DNA of 64,000 bases from the NCBI RefSeq assembly GCF_035978755.1, contig NZ_CP108414.1, positions 8,968,272 through 9,032,271 of the forward strand, in the 5' to 3' direction. This stretch comes from Streptomyces sp. NBC_01298. GTDB taxonomy: Bacteria > Actinomycetota > Actinomycetes > Streptomycetales > Streptomycetaceae. This document shows, in pieces, positions 44,936 through 53,531 of this stretch (its first letter is position 1; every line of letters starts with the position of its first letter). Under the pieces are notes generated by a model. That model saw only the letters and a list, made by a program, of their open reading frames with translations, was not told where the DNA came from and did no database searches. The translations under genes and the position numbers were made by a program.

Positions 44936-44966
44936 TTGCCAGACAGCGCCCAGGGGACAGCGTGTG

Positions 44967-45540
44967 TCAGTCGCGGTCGGCCTCGTCATGGTGGAGTCGG
45001 CGGGCGAGGTCGTCGGACCAGAGTTGCGCCCACGCCCGCAAAGCGGCCATGGCCCCCTCGTCCAGGCCGTAGGCGGTGAACTCCGCGTCATCGATCCAGT
45101 CGGCGCCGGCCAGACGGCTCTGGAGGTCCTCGGGGCTGAACCGACCTCGTGCGTGGCGGCGGCCGAACTCTTCGAGGTCAGAGGTGGTCCATCGCCGGGA
45201 AGCGGCGTACACGTCGAGGAAGACGCGGGCAGCGCCTCGGTCGGCGAGGGCTCGGACCCATGGTGTCGATCACGTCCTCCTCGCCGAGGACGGGACCGTA
45301 GGCGGTGTGGGCGAGGGGCCGCCAAAACACTTCCTTGAGGACGTCGACCTCGCGCACGGCGCCGGTGAGCGGGTCGGTGACCTGGAAGCGAGTGGACAGC
45401 GGGGCGATCTCGACGTCGGCGACCTGCCAGCCGCGTTCCGTGAGCCCGTCGCGCGCCGAGGGCCTCCTTCGAGGGCCTGGAGAGCGCTGCGACCTGCTGC
45501 TCGGCGCCGTGGATGTCACTGATCCCTTGCAGACTGACAT
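44967..45540 (-). pseudogene. AbiEii/AbiGii-type nucleotidyltransferase, frameshifted
   Basis: The 5' frame reads LTERGWQVADVEIAPLSTRF, VTDPLTGAVREVDVLKEVFW and GPVLGEEDVIDTMGPS. The 3' frame then reads YAASRRWTTSDLEEFGRRHA, FSPEDLQSRLAGADWIDDAE and LRAWAQLWSDDLARR to the stop at 44967. This order matches nucleotidyltransferase AbiEii/AbiGii toxin-family proteins common in Streptomyces, where EVDLLKE carries an active-site acid. The join at ~45215-45250 needs a frameshift. The expected N-terminal GG-box nucleotide-binding part is absent or in a further shifted frame (ISDIHGAEQQVAAL). It is a dead toxin-type gene. Confidence 0.6.
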
Positions 45541-45542
45541 CC

Positions 45543-47303
45543 ATGATCAACGCACACGACGTCGACTGGATGGCCGGCCATCTGCCCGACCAGACCTGTG
45601 GGGTCCCGGGCCACCTCATGAACATGCTCTCCACGGACCCCGCAGTTCGGCGGAAGGCGTTCGAGGAGTTCTACGCGGAAGCCCATGACCAAGGAGCCGT
45701 CGACCCGTGCACCGCGGCGAGCTTGCCGTTCCTGTTCGCTATGGCCGACGACCCCGCCACCCCCGACCGGGCCGAGATCGTCAGGCTGCTCCTCAGCATC
45801 GGACGGGAAGCTCTGCAGTGTGACCCCGAGAGCGTTTATTTCACGGTGAACGGAGTCGAGTCGACTGCTCACATCGGCATCAGCGCTGAAATGCCTGCGC
45901 GGGCGGATACCTTCATCCGCTACGCGGCGGACCCGGACCCGCTGGTGCGCCGCCCAGCAATCGAGGCCGTCGGTGTCTTTCTCGCCGACGGCGGGCGTGC
46001 CGCTCGCGTCCTGGGCGAGCGCCTACCGGCCGAGCGCGGGGTCGTGGAGAGGTTGCTCATCGTCCACACGATGGCACGTCTGGCAGCCCGGCTGCCGCAG
46101 GCGGGGCCGACCACGGTCGCCTGGCTGGACGACCTGATCGACGGCCCCACGCGGTCCCACACCGACGCCCCCGTCCGGCTCTCGGCCCTCATCCATCGGT
46201 TCCTGATCGACCCGAAACGAGACACCGCCGACCCGGTGCCCCGCGCGATCAACCTGTTGCGGGAGATGACCAAAACCCCGACCGCCGAGAGCCCGTGCGA
46301 CGGATGCAGCCGGTGTCAATCTCCGATGCACGTCCGCGGCCAACACGTCGCCCCCGCGGTCCGCCCCGCTCACCTGGCTGCCGATTTCCTCGACCCCGGC
46401 CACCCCTGGAAGGTCCACTCCCCGATTAGCAGTGTGCTGCGCACCCTCCACACCGCCTTGGGCGACCGGGTCGAGCACCGTTCCGCCCTTCTCATCGCAC
46501 AGCTCACCAGCCCCGACGCCGCCACCCGGTACGACGCCATCGCCATGGCCAAAGACCTCCCGGGCTCCCTGCCACACCCCGTACTGACACATCTCCTCGA
46601 CCTGCTCCCGGACGACTGGCCCGCAGCCGAGATCACCCGCGCATTGAGCAAATGGCGGGGAGGCGGACTCTCGATCGCCCCCGAGGACACCGATTTGCTC
46701 CTCGACACCCTCACCGACTACACGGCCAACCTGCGCACCGCACACGGCCCTGACGTCTGGTCGACCCACAACCCCCTCGTGCGCACGGCCTATCAAGAGG
46801 CAGTCATGACCCTCGCGGACCACCAAGACCCCCGCGCCCTTCCCGACCTCATCCGCTCCCTCGAAACCCGCGTGGACGACTGGCGTGCCCTCTACGGCGT
46901 CGGCGGCTACCCGCAGGCCGCCGACCGGCTTGTCCCCCTCCTGGCCGACGGACTGAGACACATCGATCCGGACCGCCCGCACGCACCCATCCCCGCCGGC
47001 CTCTACCTGTCCTGCCTGGCCGAGCTCAAGGACCCCATCGCCATACCCGTGATCACCGACACCCTCACATGGGCCGGCCGACACCAGAGCTGGACCGTAG
47101 TGGCCTCCGCCCTCAACGCCCTCACCACCTTCGGACTCGCCGCACAACCCGCCCACACCCTCGTCCGCCCCTTGACCAATGCCTCTGATGACGCGGTGCG
47201 CGCCGCGGCCCGAGCCGCGCTCGATGCGCTCACCGGCCGGCAGGAACTCACGCCCGCCCGGTCGACGCCCGAGAAGGGCTACGCGCTGGAGCCGCCCCGC
47301 TGA
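45543..47303 (+). CDS. HEAT-repeat protein, 586 residues
   Basis: A large helical-repeat protein from ATG 45543. HEAT-like units recur, such as SLPFLFAMADDPATPDRAEI, RYAADPDPLVRRPAIEAVGV, LLIAQLTSPDAATRYDAIAM, AVMTLADHQDPRALPDLIRS and LVRPLTNASDDAVRAAARAA. A small Cys cluster lies near residue 260 (CDGCSRC), possibly metal-binding, and is unusual for this family. HEAT proteins are scaffolds. The close neighbour on its 5' side is the dead AbiEii-type gene, divergent, with the IS110 element on the other side. A similar but unrelated-length HEAT protein lies at 61570-62811. No specific job is known. Confidence 0.8.
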   Translation: MINAHDVDWMAGHLPDQTCGVPGHLMNMLSTDPAVRRKAFEEFYAEAHDQGAVDPCTAASLPFLFAMADDPATPDRAEIVRLLLSIGREALQCDPESVYFTVNGVESTAHIGISAEMPARADTFIRYAADPDPLVRRPAIEAVGVFLADGGRAARVLGERLPAERGVVERLLIVHTMARLAARLPQAGPTTVAWLDDLIDGPTRSHTDAPVRLSALIHRFLIDPKRDTADPVPRAINLLREMTKTPTAESPCDGCSRCQSPMHVRGQHVAPAVRPAHLAADFLDPGHPWKVHSPISSVLRTLHTALGDRVEHRSALLIAQLTSPDAATRYDAIAMAKDLPGSLPHPVLTHLLDLLPDDWPAAEITRALSKWRGGGLSIAPEDTDLLLDTLTDYTANLRTAHGPDVWSTHNPLVRTAYQEAVMTLADHQDPRALPDLIRSLETRVDDWRALYGVGGYPQAADRLVPLLADGLRHIDPDRPHAPIPAGLYLSCLAELKDPIAIPVITDTLTWAGRHQSWTVVASALNALTTFGLAAQPAHTLVRPLTNASDDAVRAAARAALDALTGRQELTPARSTPEKGYALEPPR

Positions 47304-47365
47304 GCCCCGCAGCGCCCCCGTGCAGGCTCGAGGCGAATTCCGAGCGTCCAAGTTGTCCGTCCGGG

Positions 47366-48559
47366 TCATCCGCCGTGCTCAGTCACCGGTGGGACGGCCT
47401 CGTAGCACCGTCCGTCGCGGAGGAGGGCCCAGAGGACATTGACCCGGCGGCGGGCGAGCGCGAGGACGGCTTGGGTGTGGCGCTTGCCCTGGGCTCGTTT
47501 GCGGTCGTAGAAGCGGCGGGACTCGTCGCACCTGCGGATGCTGAACAGCGCCGAGGTGTAGAAGACGCGCTGGAGTCGCCGGCTGTATCGCTGAGGACGC
47601 CGGAGATTTCCGCTGATCTTGCCGGAGTCCCGCGGGACCGGGGCGACTCCGCCGAAGCCGGCGAGGCGATCGGGAGTGCCGAAGGTCGTCATGTCGCCGC
47701 CGGTGGCGGCAAGGAATTCGGCGCCGAGGATGATGCCCAGGCCGGGCATGCTGGTGATCACGTCGAAGTGCTGGTGGTCGCGGAACCGGGCCTCGATGAG
47801 CTTGTCGAGCTCGGCGACCTGCCGGTTGACCGCCATCACCTCGGTCGCCAGTGTGTGCACCATCTGGGCGGTCAGCTTCTCCCCAGGCAGGCTCGTGTGC
47901 TGGCGCTCGGCGGCCTCGACCGCAGTCTCGGCGAGCTGATCGGCTCGGAGAACCTTGCGGTTTCGCAGCCAAGTTTCCAGGCGCTTGGTGCCGAGCCGGC
48001 GGATGGCGGCTGGGGTCTGGTAACCGGTCAGCAGGGTCAGCGGGCCCTTGTTGGTGAGGTCCAGGGCCCGTTCCAGGCCGGGGAAGATCCCGGAGGGCTG
48101 TGCCCGGAGTCGGTTGACGGTGCGGGTGCGGTCGGCGACCAGGTCCATGCGGCGACCGGTGAGGATCTTGAGATCGATGACGGAGTCGTCGCCGGCCCGT
48201 AAGGGGGTCAGATCACGGCGGATGCGGACCTGGTCGGCGATAACGGCCGCGTCCTTGGCGTCGGTCTTGCCTTTGCCGCGGTAGGTCTCGGAGGCGCGGT
48301 GGATGGCGCGGCCGGAGATGTAGTTCACCGGCTGGTCGTGGTTGAGGAGGATCGTGATTACCAGGGCGGCTCCGCCGTCGGCCAGGTCGATTCCCCAGGT
48401 CACCTCGTCGCCCAGGGCCCGGACTTCGGTGAGGAGTTCGAGGAGTTCGGGCTCGTCGTTGGCGACGCGTCGGGACAGCAGCCGGTGGCCGCTCTCGTCG
48501 ATCGCGACGCAGTGATGATGGGTCTTGCTTGCGTCGATGCCGGCCCAGATGGCGGCCAT
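47366..48559 (-). CDS. IS110-family transposase (intact)
   Basis: A 397-residue transposase. The N-terminal RuvC-like DEDD domain shows GIDASKTHHH (first Asp), the acidic WGIDLADGGA, and GKGKTDAKDAAVIAD with the later acids. A long helical linker follows (LRNRKVLRADQLAETAVEAA). The C-terminal transposase_20 domain has SMPGLGIILGAEFLAATGGD and PVPRDSGKISG with the conserved Ser that marks this recombinase-like family. No frameshift is visible, so it may be active. IS110 elements lack terminal inverted repeats and are guided by a bridge RNA from the non-coding end. Confidence 0.92.
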   Translation of the reverse strand: MAAIWAGIDASKTHHHCVAIDESGHRLLSRRVANDEPELLELLTEVRALGDEVTWGIDLADGGAALVITILLNHDQPVNYISGRAIHRASETYRGKGKTDAKDAAVIADQVRIRRDLTPLRAGDDSVIDLKILTGRRMDLVADRTRTVNRLRAQPSGIFPGLERALDLTNKGPLTLLTGYQTPAAIRRLGTKRLETWLRNRKVLRADQLAETAVEAAERQHTSLPGEKLTAQMVHTLATEVMAVNRQVAELDKLIEARFRDHQHFDVITSMPGLGIILGAEFLAATGGDMTTFGTPDRLAGFGGVAPVPRDSGKISGNLRRPQRYSRRLQRVFYTSALFSIRRCDESRRFYDRKRAQGKRHTQAVLALARRRVNVLWALLRDGRCYEAVPPVTEHGG

Positions 48560-48700
48560 GGTGCCTCCGTGCGGTGGGGTGTGCTGGTGCCTCCCGACGG
48601 ACGACCTCGCTGTCGATTCCCTACGGAGCGATCATTCGCAATTCCTGATTGGCAGCCGAGTCGTCGTGGGGCGCCGGGCGGCCAATCGTTGTTAGCCACA
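48560..48700 (-). ncRNA. Putative non-coding end (bridge-RNA region) of the IS110 element
   Basis: About 140 bases upstream of the IS110 start carry no coding frame. In IS110 relatives of the IS621 type the non-coding left end encodes the bridge RNA that pairs with donor and target DNA. I could not fold it or identify guide loops, and the element boundaries are not certain, so this is a location call only. Confidence 0.35.
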
Positions 48701-48872
48701 AGCGGCAGAAGTTTGAAAGCCACACCCGACGCCCCTGGGTGGGAGAACCATACGAAGGGCTCGCCCGGTCCCGCAGAACAACGTAGGGAAGTTTGACGGC
48801 CTGCCGATTTGTCTCAACGGACCTTGATTGCACAGTTCAGCCCCGGTGCACGCTGACGTTGCCGGGTCGAGC

Positions 48873-49361
48873 ATGATTGGCGCCGTGGAGAACACGGTCG
48901 AGAAGGTCAAGGTCTGGTTCCGGTTCGTCCCGCGCGAGGGCTGGTTCCCGCAGGACATCGAGGGCCTGTGGGCTACAAGGCTCAGCGCCGGCACGGCCGT
49001 AATCGAGAATGTCCCGTTCCTCCAGGACGGCGTTGCCGAGGGGGACGTCGTACAGTTCCAGACCGACTCAGATGGACTGCACTGGGCTGTCGGGCGGGTC
49101 AGCTCAGCCGGCAACTGCACGGTGCGCGTCGTGCCCATCCCCTCCGGGCCTCTGGCCCGCAGCCCTCAAGCGGTGCACCAACGACTGGCCGCCTTCGACC
49201 TCGGCGGCGAGGTCATGAGCGCCGACTTTCCCATGGTGGCCTTTAACGTTCCGGCCGACGCGGACTTCGCCGGGATCAAAGCGCTCCTGAACCAAGGCCA
49301 GGACGAAGGTTGGTGGCACTACGAAGTCGGCTGCGGCACCGACGAGTGGTGGAACGCCTAG
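48873..49361 (+). CDS. DUF4265-type protein
   Basis: A 162-residue protein. It starts at ATG 48873 (or GTG 48885) and reads VKVWFRFVPREGWFPQDIEG, then AVIENVPFLQDGVAEGDVVQ, DGLHWAVGRVSSAGNCTVRV, VMSADFPMVAFNVPADADFA and DEGWWHYEVGCGTDEWW. This matches the DUF4265 family in order and length, a small beta-rich domain of unknown role common in actinobacteria. It is likely an immunity- or regulatory-type protein, but no evidence fixes it. It is complete and stands alone between the IS110 element and IS21 remnants. Confidence 0.82.
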   Translation: MIGAVENTVEKVKVWFRFVPREGWFPQDIEGLWATRLSAGTAVIENVPFLQDGVAEGDVVQFQTDSDGLHWAVGRVSSAGNCTVRVVPIPSGPLARSPQAVHQRLAAFDLGGEVMSADFPMVAFNVPADADFAGIKALLNQGQDEGWWHYEVGCGTDEWWNA

Positions 49362-49370
49362 GCGATTGAT

Positions 49371-49550
49371 GGAACCCTTCGAAGACGGCTGCGGTCGAGC
49401 TTCGTGACGGGCGATGGTCGGCTACGAGCATCCGATGTACTCGCGGGCGCCGAGGGGGCGGAGGGCATTCTGGTCTGGTCGCCGACTCGTGAACTGCTCG
49501 AAGAGCAGCTGGACATCCCGTCGACCGTGATTGCTGTCAACGGTCATTGA
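49371..49550 (+). pseudogene. 3' remnant of an unrecognised gene
   Basis: The last ~58 codons of a frame (FVTGDGRLRASDVLAGAEGA, ILVWSPTRELLEEQLDIPST, VIAVNGH, then TGA) show good coding bias but no start. The gene appears to have lost its 5' part near the DUF4265 gene and to end at an IS21-type terminus just downstream. Confidence 0.35.
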
Positions 49551-49638
49551 GATGCCCCGGTGGATGGCAGTTGGGTGTCCAGGCTGGTGGCCATCAGAAG
49601 TCCAGGCGTGTGGCCAGTGGTGTTCCTGGGGGTGGGGG

Positions 49639-49899
49639 TCAGTTCAGGGGGATCGATCCCTTCCCGGCGAGGGCCTCGGCGAGGCGGTGTGAGCCGCCGG
49701 TGGTGGTCACGAGGTGAGCGTGTTGCATGAGGCGGTCGGTGCTCGCGCCGGCGAGGGTCTTCGGCATGATCGTGTCGAAGCCCGAGGGGTGAATGTTGCT
49801 GGTCACGGCGATGGAGCGTCGTTCGTAGGCGGCGTCGATGACGCGGTAGAACGCTTCGGCGGCGTCTTCCCCGACGGGCAGCAGGCCGATGTCGTCCAG
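49639..49899 (-). pseudogene. IstB-type ATPase fragment A (IS21 family)
   Basis: Minus-strand frame: LDDIGLLPVGEDAAEAFYRV, IDAAYERRSIAVTSNIHPSG, FDTIMPKTLAGASTDRLMQH, then a stop at 49639. This is the Walker-B-to-C-terminus half of IstB, the IS21 helper ATPase. A TAG directly precedes it, and no P-loop is present. Downstream (49553-49630) the sequence has TGGTGGCCATCAGAAGTCC-like repeats of an IS21 end. Confidence 0.72.
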
Positions 49900-49919
49900 C
49901 TATGTCGATATCCACATAG

Positions 49920-50180
49920 ATCGACGAGCTCGGCTACATGGAACTCGACCGCCGCGGCGCCGAACTCCTCTTCCAGGTTCTGACCGAACGCGAGGAAAAG
50001 AACAGTGTGGCGATCGCCTCGAACGAGTCGTTCGGAGGCTGGGCGAAGACGTTCACCGACCCGCGGCTCTGCGCGGCCATCGTCGACCGCCTGACCTTCG
50101 GCGGCAACATCATCCAGACCGGAACGGAGTCCTACCGCCTCGCCGCGACCAAAGCCCAAGCCGAGCGAGCAGCCGGCTGA
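49920..50180 (+). pseudogene. IstB-type ATPase fragment B (IS21 family)
   Basis: Plus-strand frame: IDELGYMELDRRGAELLFQV, LTEREEKNSVAIASNESFGG, then TFTDPRLCAAIVDRLTF to TGA at 50180. It is also the 3' half of an IstB, but from a different IS21 relative. It lies head to head with fragment A across a near-palindrome at 49900-49919. Confidence 0.75.
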
Positions 50181-50613
50181 ACGGCCGAGGAACTGCGTCC
50201 TGCGACGCTGACGGGGCTCCAGCTTCGATCGTCCTCAGCAGTTCGCCCCCATCGTCATAGAGCTCAAGACTGAACCGCAGGCCGAACCGGGTCAGCAGTG
50301 CTGCCAGGTCTTCGAACCGTTGCGGATCGACGACTCCGTTCAGGAGCGTGTCGCCCTCGGTCGGGTCCACCTCGATGCGGCACCAGCCGGTCTCGACCTC
50401 ATACGACTCCCACGACGCCGATCTGGAAGTCCAGCCTGCCCCGATGAACCGCTCGGCCACGGACGAAGCACTCGGGGCACCTGCGAGGCCACCGCACACG
50501 TTGTTGTTGATCTCATGCCAGACGGGATCGAGCGGCTGTCCCTCATCGGATATGTCCACAGCTGGATTATGAAGCAGACCGCAGCCCTCGGTCCCACGCG
50601 CTATCGACATCAA
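50110..50613 (-). CDS. Hypothetical acidic protein with altered C-terminus
   Basis: A soluble protein; the well-coded part is PVWHEINNNVCGGLAGAPSA, SVAERFIGAGWTSRSASWES, WCRIEVDPTEGDTLLNGVVD, FGLRFSLELYDDGGELLRT. The last ~35 codons (SRLLARLGLWSRRGG) overlap the IstB fragment on the other strand and look uncoded, so the original C-terminus is probably replaced. The true start may be a GTG downstream of 50613. No family is recognised. Confidence 0.45.
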   Translation of the reverse strand: MMSIARGTEGCGLLHNPAVDISDEGQPLDPVWHEINNNVCGGLAGAPSASSVAERFIGAGWTSRSASWESYEVETGWCRIEVDPTEGDTLLNGVVDPQRFEDLAALLTRFGLRFSLELYDDGGELLRTIEAGAPSASQDAVPRPFSRLLARLGLWSRRGGRTPFRSG

Positions 50614-50629
50614 AACTCAACGTTGTTGA

Positions 50630-51082
50630 TCACTCAACCCCGAGCCACACGCCTCCCGAACTCCTCGACAAACGACTCCCCAAGAAGTCGTCATAGCCAC
50701 GGTGCAGGGTCGCGGTGTCCTTGCCGTTGTTCCAGACGTAGGCCGCGCGCTGCTGGAACAGGGTCGTCGTGGTGTTGGTGCCCTTGCCGGTTTTGACCGT
50801 GACTGCCTTTCCGGCCTTCAGCGTGAATGCGGCGAAGGTGTAGACGTGGCTGGAGGTGTCGGTCAACGTCCACCCCTTGAGGTTGACCGCGCTGGTGGTG
50901 CCGTTGGTGATCTGGACCCATTCGCCGTTGATCGAGGTGTTGGTGCGGGTGTCGCTGCCGGGGGAGTCGTACCAGATCTTCGAGATGCGCAGGGTGCCTG
51001 CGGCGTGGGCCTGGCCGGGAAGGAGGAGCAGGGCCGCGGCGGTGATGGCGGTGCCGGCGGCGAGGTGGCGGGTGCGGGGCAT
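50630..51082 (-). CDS. Secreted lamin-tail-domain protein, C-terminus probably changed
   Basis: A 150-residue exported protein. ATG 51082 starts a signal peptide with an Arg-containing start (PRTRHLAAGTAITAAALLLL) and cleavage near AHA-AG. The mature domain is a lamin-tail (LTD) fold: LRISKIWYDSPGSDTRTNTS, NGEWVQITNGTTSAVNLKGW, TDTSSHVYTFAAF. The usual Trp and Asn/Gly pattern is present. LTD proteins in Streptomyces are surface-associated or nuclease-linked. The final ~30 residues (HRGYDDFLGSRLSRSSGGVW) do not match the family end, so the C-terminus was probably replaced by a frameshift or rearrangement. Confidence 0.7.
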   Translation of the reverse strand: MPRTRHLAAGTAITAAALLLLPGQAHAAGTLRISKIWYDSPGSDTRTNTSINGEWVQITNGTTSAVNLKGWTLTDTSSHVYTFAAFTLKAGKAVTVKTGKGTNTTTTLFQQRAAYVWNNGKDTATLHRGYDDFLGSRLSRSSGGVWLGVE

Positions 51083-51302
51083 GAGCAAGGTAGAGCACGT
51101 CCTGTCCGGTGAACGGCCCCCGCCAAGGTGGCGGTGGCGCTGCGGATCTCGGACGTTAGGGTCCGCAGCCCTTGAGTAGGGCTCTCGTGACATCCTCGTG
51201 ACACAACGTCACCCTTTGGTGTCTGATCCCCTGCTCACCCCGAACCGAGAGGCCGGCAGACCAACTGCTAGCCGCAACCGACACCAACCAGGAGGAGCCA
51301 GC

Positions 51303-52343
51303 ATGGCCCACACCACTCCGCCCCGGCCGTTCGACGTCACCGCGGCGTTCCCGCAGCTGGCCCCCCTGGCCCGCACGGCGACCCGGCTCCATCCCCGGCC
51401 CGGGTCGCCGTCAAGGCAGGAAAGCTCGGTCGGCGGCCCACTGCTGTGGCCTGCCACCGAACCATGGCCTCACTGCGACGGTCCGCACATTTGGGACCAG
51501 CACACCCAGGCGACAGCGCCCGACGACGTCCGGCTGCAGCGACGCATCCTAGAAGACGCGGCCCGCCGCGCAGAGGGTGACCCCGATGCTCTCCGGTACA
51601 CGCCCGAGGAACTGGCGGACTTCCAGCGAGCCCGTGCGGGTCGCCCCTGGCCCAACGAGCCGATTCCACTGCTTCCCGTGGCCCAGCTCTACCTGCGCGA
51701 CGTTCCATCGCTGCGCCCGCCGGGCTCGGCCGACCTGCTCCAGGTGTTGTGGTGCCCCTTCGATCACCCCGCGCTGCCCAGGACGGCGGTGTTCTGGCGG
51801 ACTGCTGCCTCAGTCACCGATGCGCTGACCACACCGCCCGAGCCGCCCGCAATCCAATCCGCCGGCTATCTTCCGCAGCCGTGCCTGCTCTCGCCTGAAG
51901 TTGTGACGGAGTATCCCCACTCGGAGGACTTGGACGATGAGGTACGTCGGCAGATGAAGACCTGCCACACCTGGCAGGTACCCGCGGAGCCAGATGAATG
52001 GGACGAGGAAGAGCCCACTCCAGAGGACGTTTACAACTCATCGCTGTCAGTAGCACCCGGCTGGAAGGTCGGTGGCTGGACCCGCTGGGGCTTGACCGAC
52101 CCGCACCCGCGGCTCTGCGATGCCTGCGGCACTCAGATGGATTCACTGCTGACCATCGCCTCGTCAGAATGGGGTGAGACGAGCAAGTCCTGGATCCCCC
52201 GAGAGGACCGAGGTATCTCTCGATCCAGGCTCGACCCCTACCCTGCAGAGTCGACCAAGGTCCAGATCGCGGACGGAAACAACCTCCACCTCTACATCTG
52301 CCCAGCGTCCCTTGAACACCCGCACCTCGCCCTGATCCAGTGA
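51303..52343 (+). CDS. DUF1963/YwqG-like protein
   Basis: A 346-residue soluble protein. ATG 51303 follows AGGAGGAG. It reads SVGGPLLWPATEPWPHCDGP near the start (a W-rich entry region), LPVAQLYLRDVPSLRPPGSA with LLQVLWCPFD, and later WKVGGWTRWGLTDPHPRLCD with CDACGTQMDSLL (a Cys pair). The order matches YwqG/DUF1963 proteins, whose role is unknown and which are often found near defence or toxin genes. It is complete, with strong coding bias throughout. Confidence 0.78.
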   Translation: MAHTTPPRPFDVTAAFPQLAPLARTATRLHPRPGSPSRQESSVGGPLLWPATEPWPHCDGPHIWDQHTQATAPDDVRLQRRILEDAARRAEGDPDALRYTPEELADFQRARAGRPWPNEPIPLLPVAQLYLRDVPSLRPPGSADLLQVLWCPFDHPALPRTAVFWRTAASVTDALTTPPEPPAIQSAGYLPQPCLLSPEVVTEYPHSEDLDDEVRRQMKTCHTWQVPAEPDEWDEEEPTPEDVYNSSLSVAPGWKVGGWTRWGLTDPHPRLCDACGTQMDSLLTIASSEWGETSKSWIPREDRGISRSRLDPYPAESTKVQIADGNNLHLYICPASLEHPHLALIQ

Positions 52344-52538
52344 ATGCCGGCAAGCTCTGGAGGCGGAGCCGGAAGGGCTCTCTGCGGGGGAGTGGAGCAG
52401 CGCCGGGCCGATAGTCTGCACTGATCATCTGCGTATTCTGGGCAGTGAGGTTTTCTCAGCGGGGATCAGTTCCATGCGTATTGAGAATGAGCTTTGTCGC
52501 GACTTGGGCGTCGCTCGATGGCGTGCCTCTACGGCCCG

Positions 52539-52994
52539 TCAGGAGGCGGCCGCCCCGTGTGCGCATGGAGAGACAACGTCACCGATCACGCTGACACGCG
52601 TCCGGGTCCCGTCACCGTCGTCGAGGTCACCGCAGAGGTGGACCGCTGGCCATCCCCTACCCAGCGCCGAGAGCACATCCCCGTCCAGGCTGTCGCCCAC
52701 AACAAGACACACAGTCTGATCGCGGGTGAGCGCGTCGCTCACGGCCTGGAGGAACCGCGGATGCGGCTTGGCATAGCCGACCTCTGAAGAGACGAACATC
52801 CTGGCGACATGTTGATCTAGGCCGCTGAGGCTCACCTTGAGTCGTTGCAGGCGAGAGGCCCCGTTGGTGATCAACCAGACCTCGTGATCGCAAGCCATCC
52901 GCTCCATGAACACCGCCGCTCCCGGGAAGGACCGCACCAGTGCTTGCCGGTACCGCACGAACTGCCGCGCGCCATCCTCGCCGGATGCGCCCAC
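52539..52994 (-). pseudogene. HAD-family phosphatase fragment without the nucleophile motif
   Basis: The minus frame reads FVRYRQALVRSFPGAAVFME, EVWLITNGASRLQRLKVSLS (motif II, Thr), SEVGYAKPHPRFLQAV (motif III, Lys) and CLVVGDSLDGDV (motif IV). These are three of the four HAD motifs. The N-terminal DxD nucleophile motif is missing because the 5' end is cut at ~52994, where a Ku fragment begins on the other strand. It cannot be catalytic as it stands. Confidence 0.72.
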
Positions 52995-53019
52995 GCCCGC
53001 CGCCTGCAGCGCCTCGCCC

Positions 53020-53382
53020 GCCGACGTGGAACTGCCGGAGGAGGAGGTTCAGGCGGCGGTCGCCCTGACCGAGGCGCTCTCGGGCCGCCCCGTGGAGGAT
53101 CTCCACGACGAGTACCGCGAGGCGCTCGAAGCCGTCATCGCGGCCAAGGCGGAAGGCGTCCGGGCCCAGCCCCCTGAGCCGGCCGAAGCACCCAGCGGGC
53201 AGGTCGTCGACCTCATGGCCGCCCTGGAGCAGTCGGTGCAGGACGCGAAGGCGGCCCGCAGTGGGCATGGCCAGGAGGACGCGACCGTCCACGAGATCAA
53301 GACCGACGCCCCGGCCAAGAAGAAGACGGCGCCGAAGAAGACCGCGGCCCGCGCCCACAAAACGTCACCCCCCAGCGCCTGA
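53020..53382 (+). pseudogene. Ku C-terminal fragment
   Basis: The frame reads VELPEEEVQAAVALTEALSG, VEDLHDEYREALEAVIAAKA, GQVVDLMAALEQSVQDAKAA and a Lys/Ala tail (KKKTAPKKTAARAHK) to a stop at 53382. This is the end of a bacterial Ku protein (the DNA double-strand-break repair partner of LigD), including the LigD-binding linker and basic tail. The Ku core is missing. Since Ku works in end joining, its loss here is part of the scar between HAD and LuxR fragments. Confidence 0.72.
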
Positions 53383-53411
53383 CCCAAGCCCACGGCCGCC
53401 TTCGCGCGGAG

Positions 53412-53526
53412 GCCACCGTGAAGACCCACGTGGCCCGGATCTTCGCCAAGCTGAGCCTGCGCGACCGCGCCTCAGGCGGTCGTCCTGGCATACGGGACGG
53501 GCCCGGTCACCCTGGGGACGGGGTAG
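53412..53526 (+). pseudogene. LuxR-family response regulator C-terminal fragment
   Basis: EATVKTHVARIFAKLSLRDR is the recognition helix end of a LuxR/NarL-type helix-turn-helix. After a one-base insertion near 53474 the family continues as QAVVLAYGTGPV to a TAG. Only ~37 codons remain. Confidence 0.68.
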
Positions 53527-53531
53527 GCGCC

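Noticed and set aside
47375..48202. Plus-strand 275-codon frame inside the IS110 element
   Set aside because: It is antisense to the transposase, with a Gly/Ala/Glu composition typical of such shadows.
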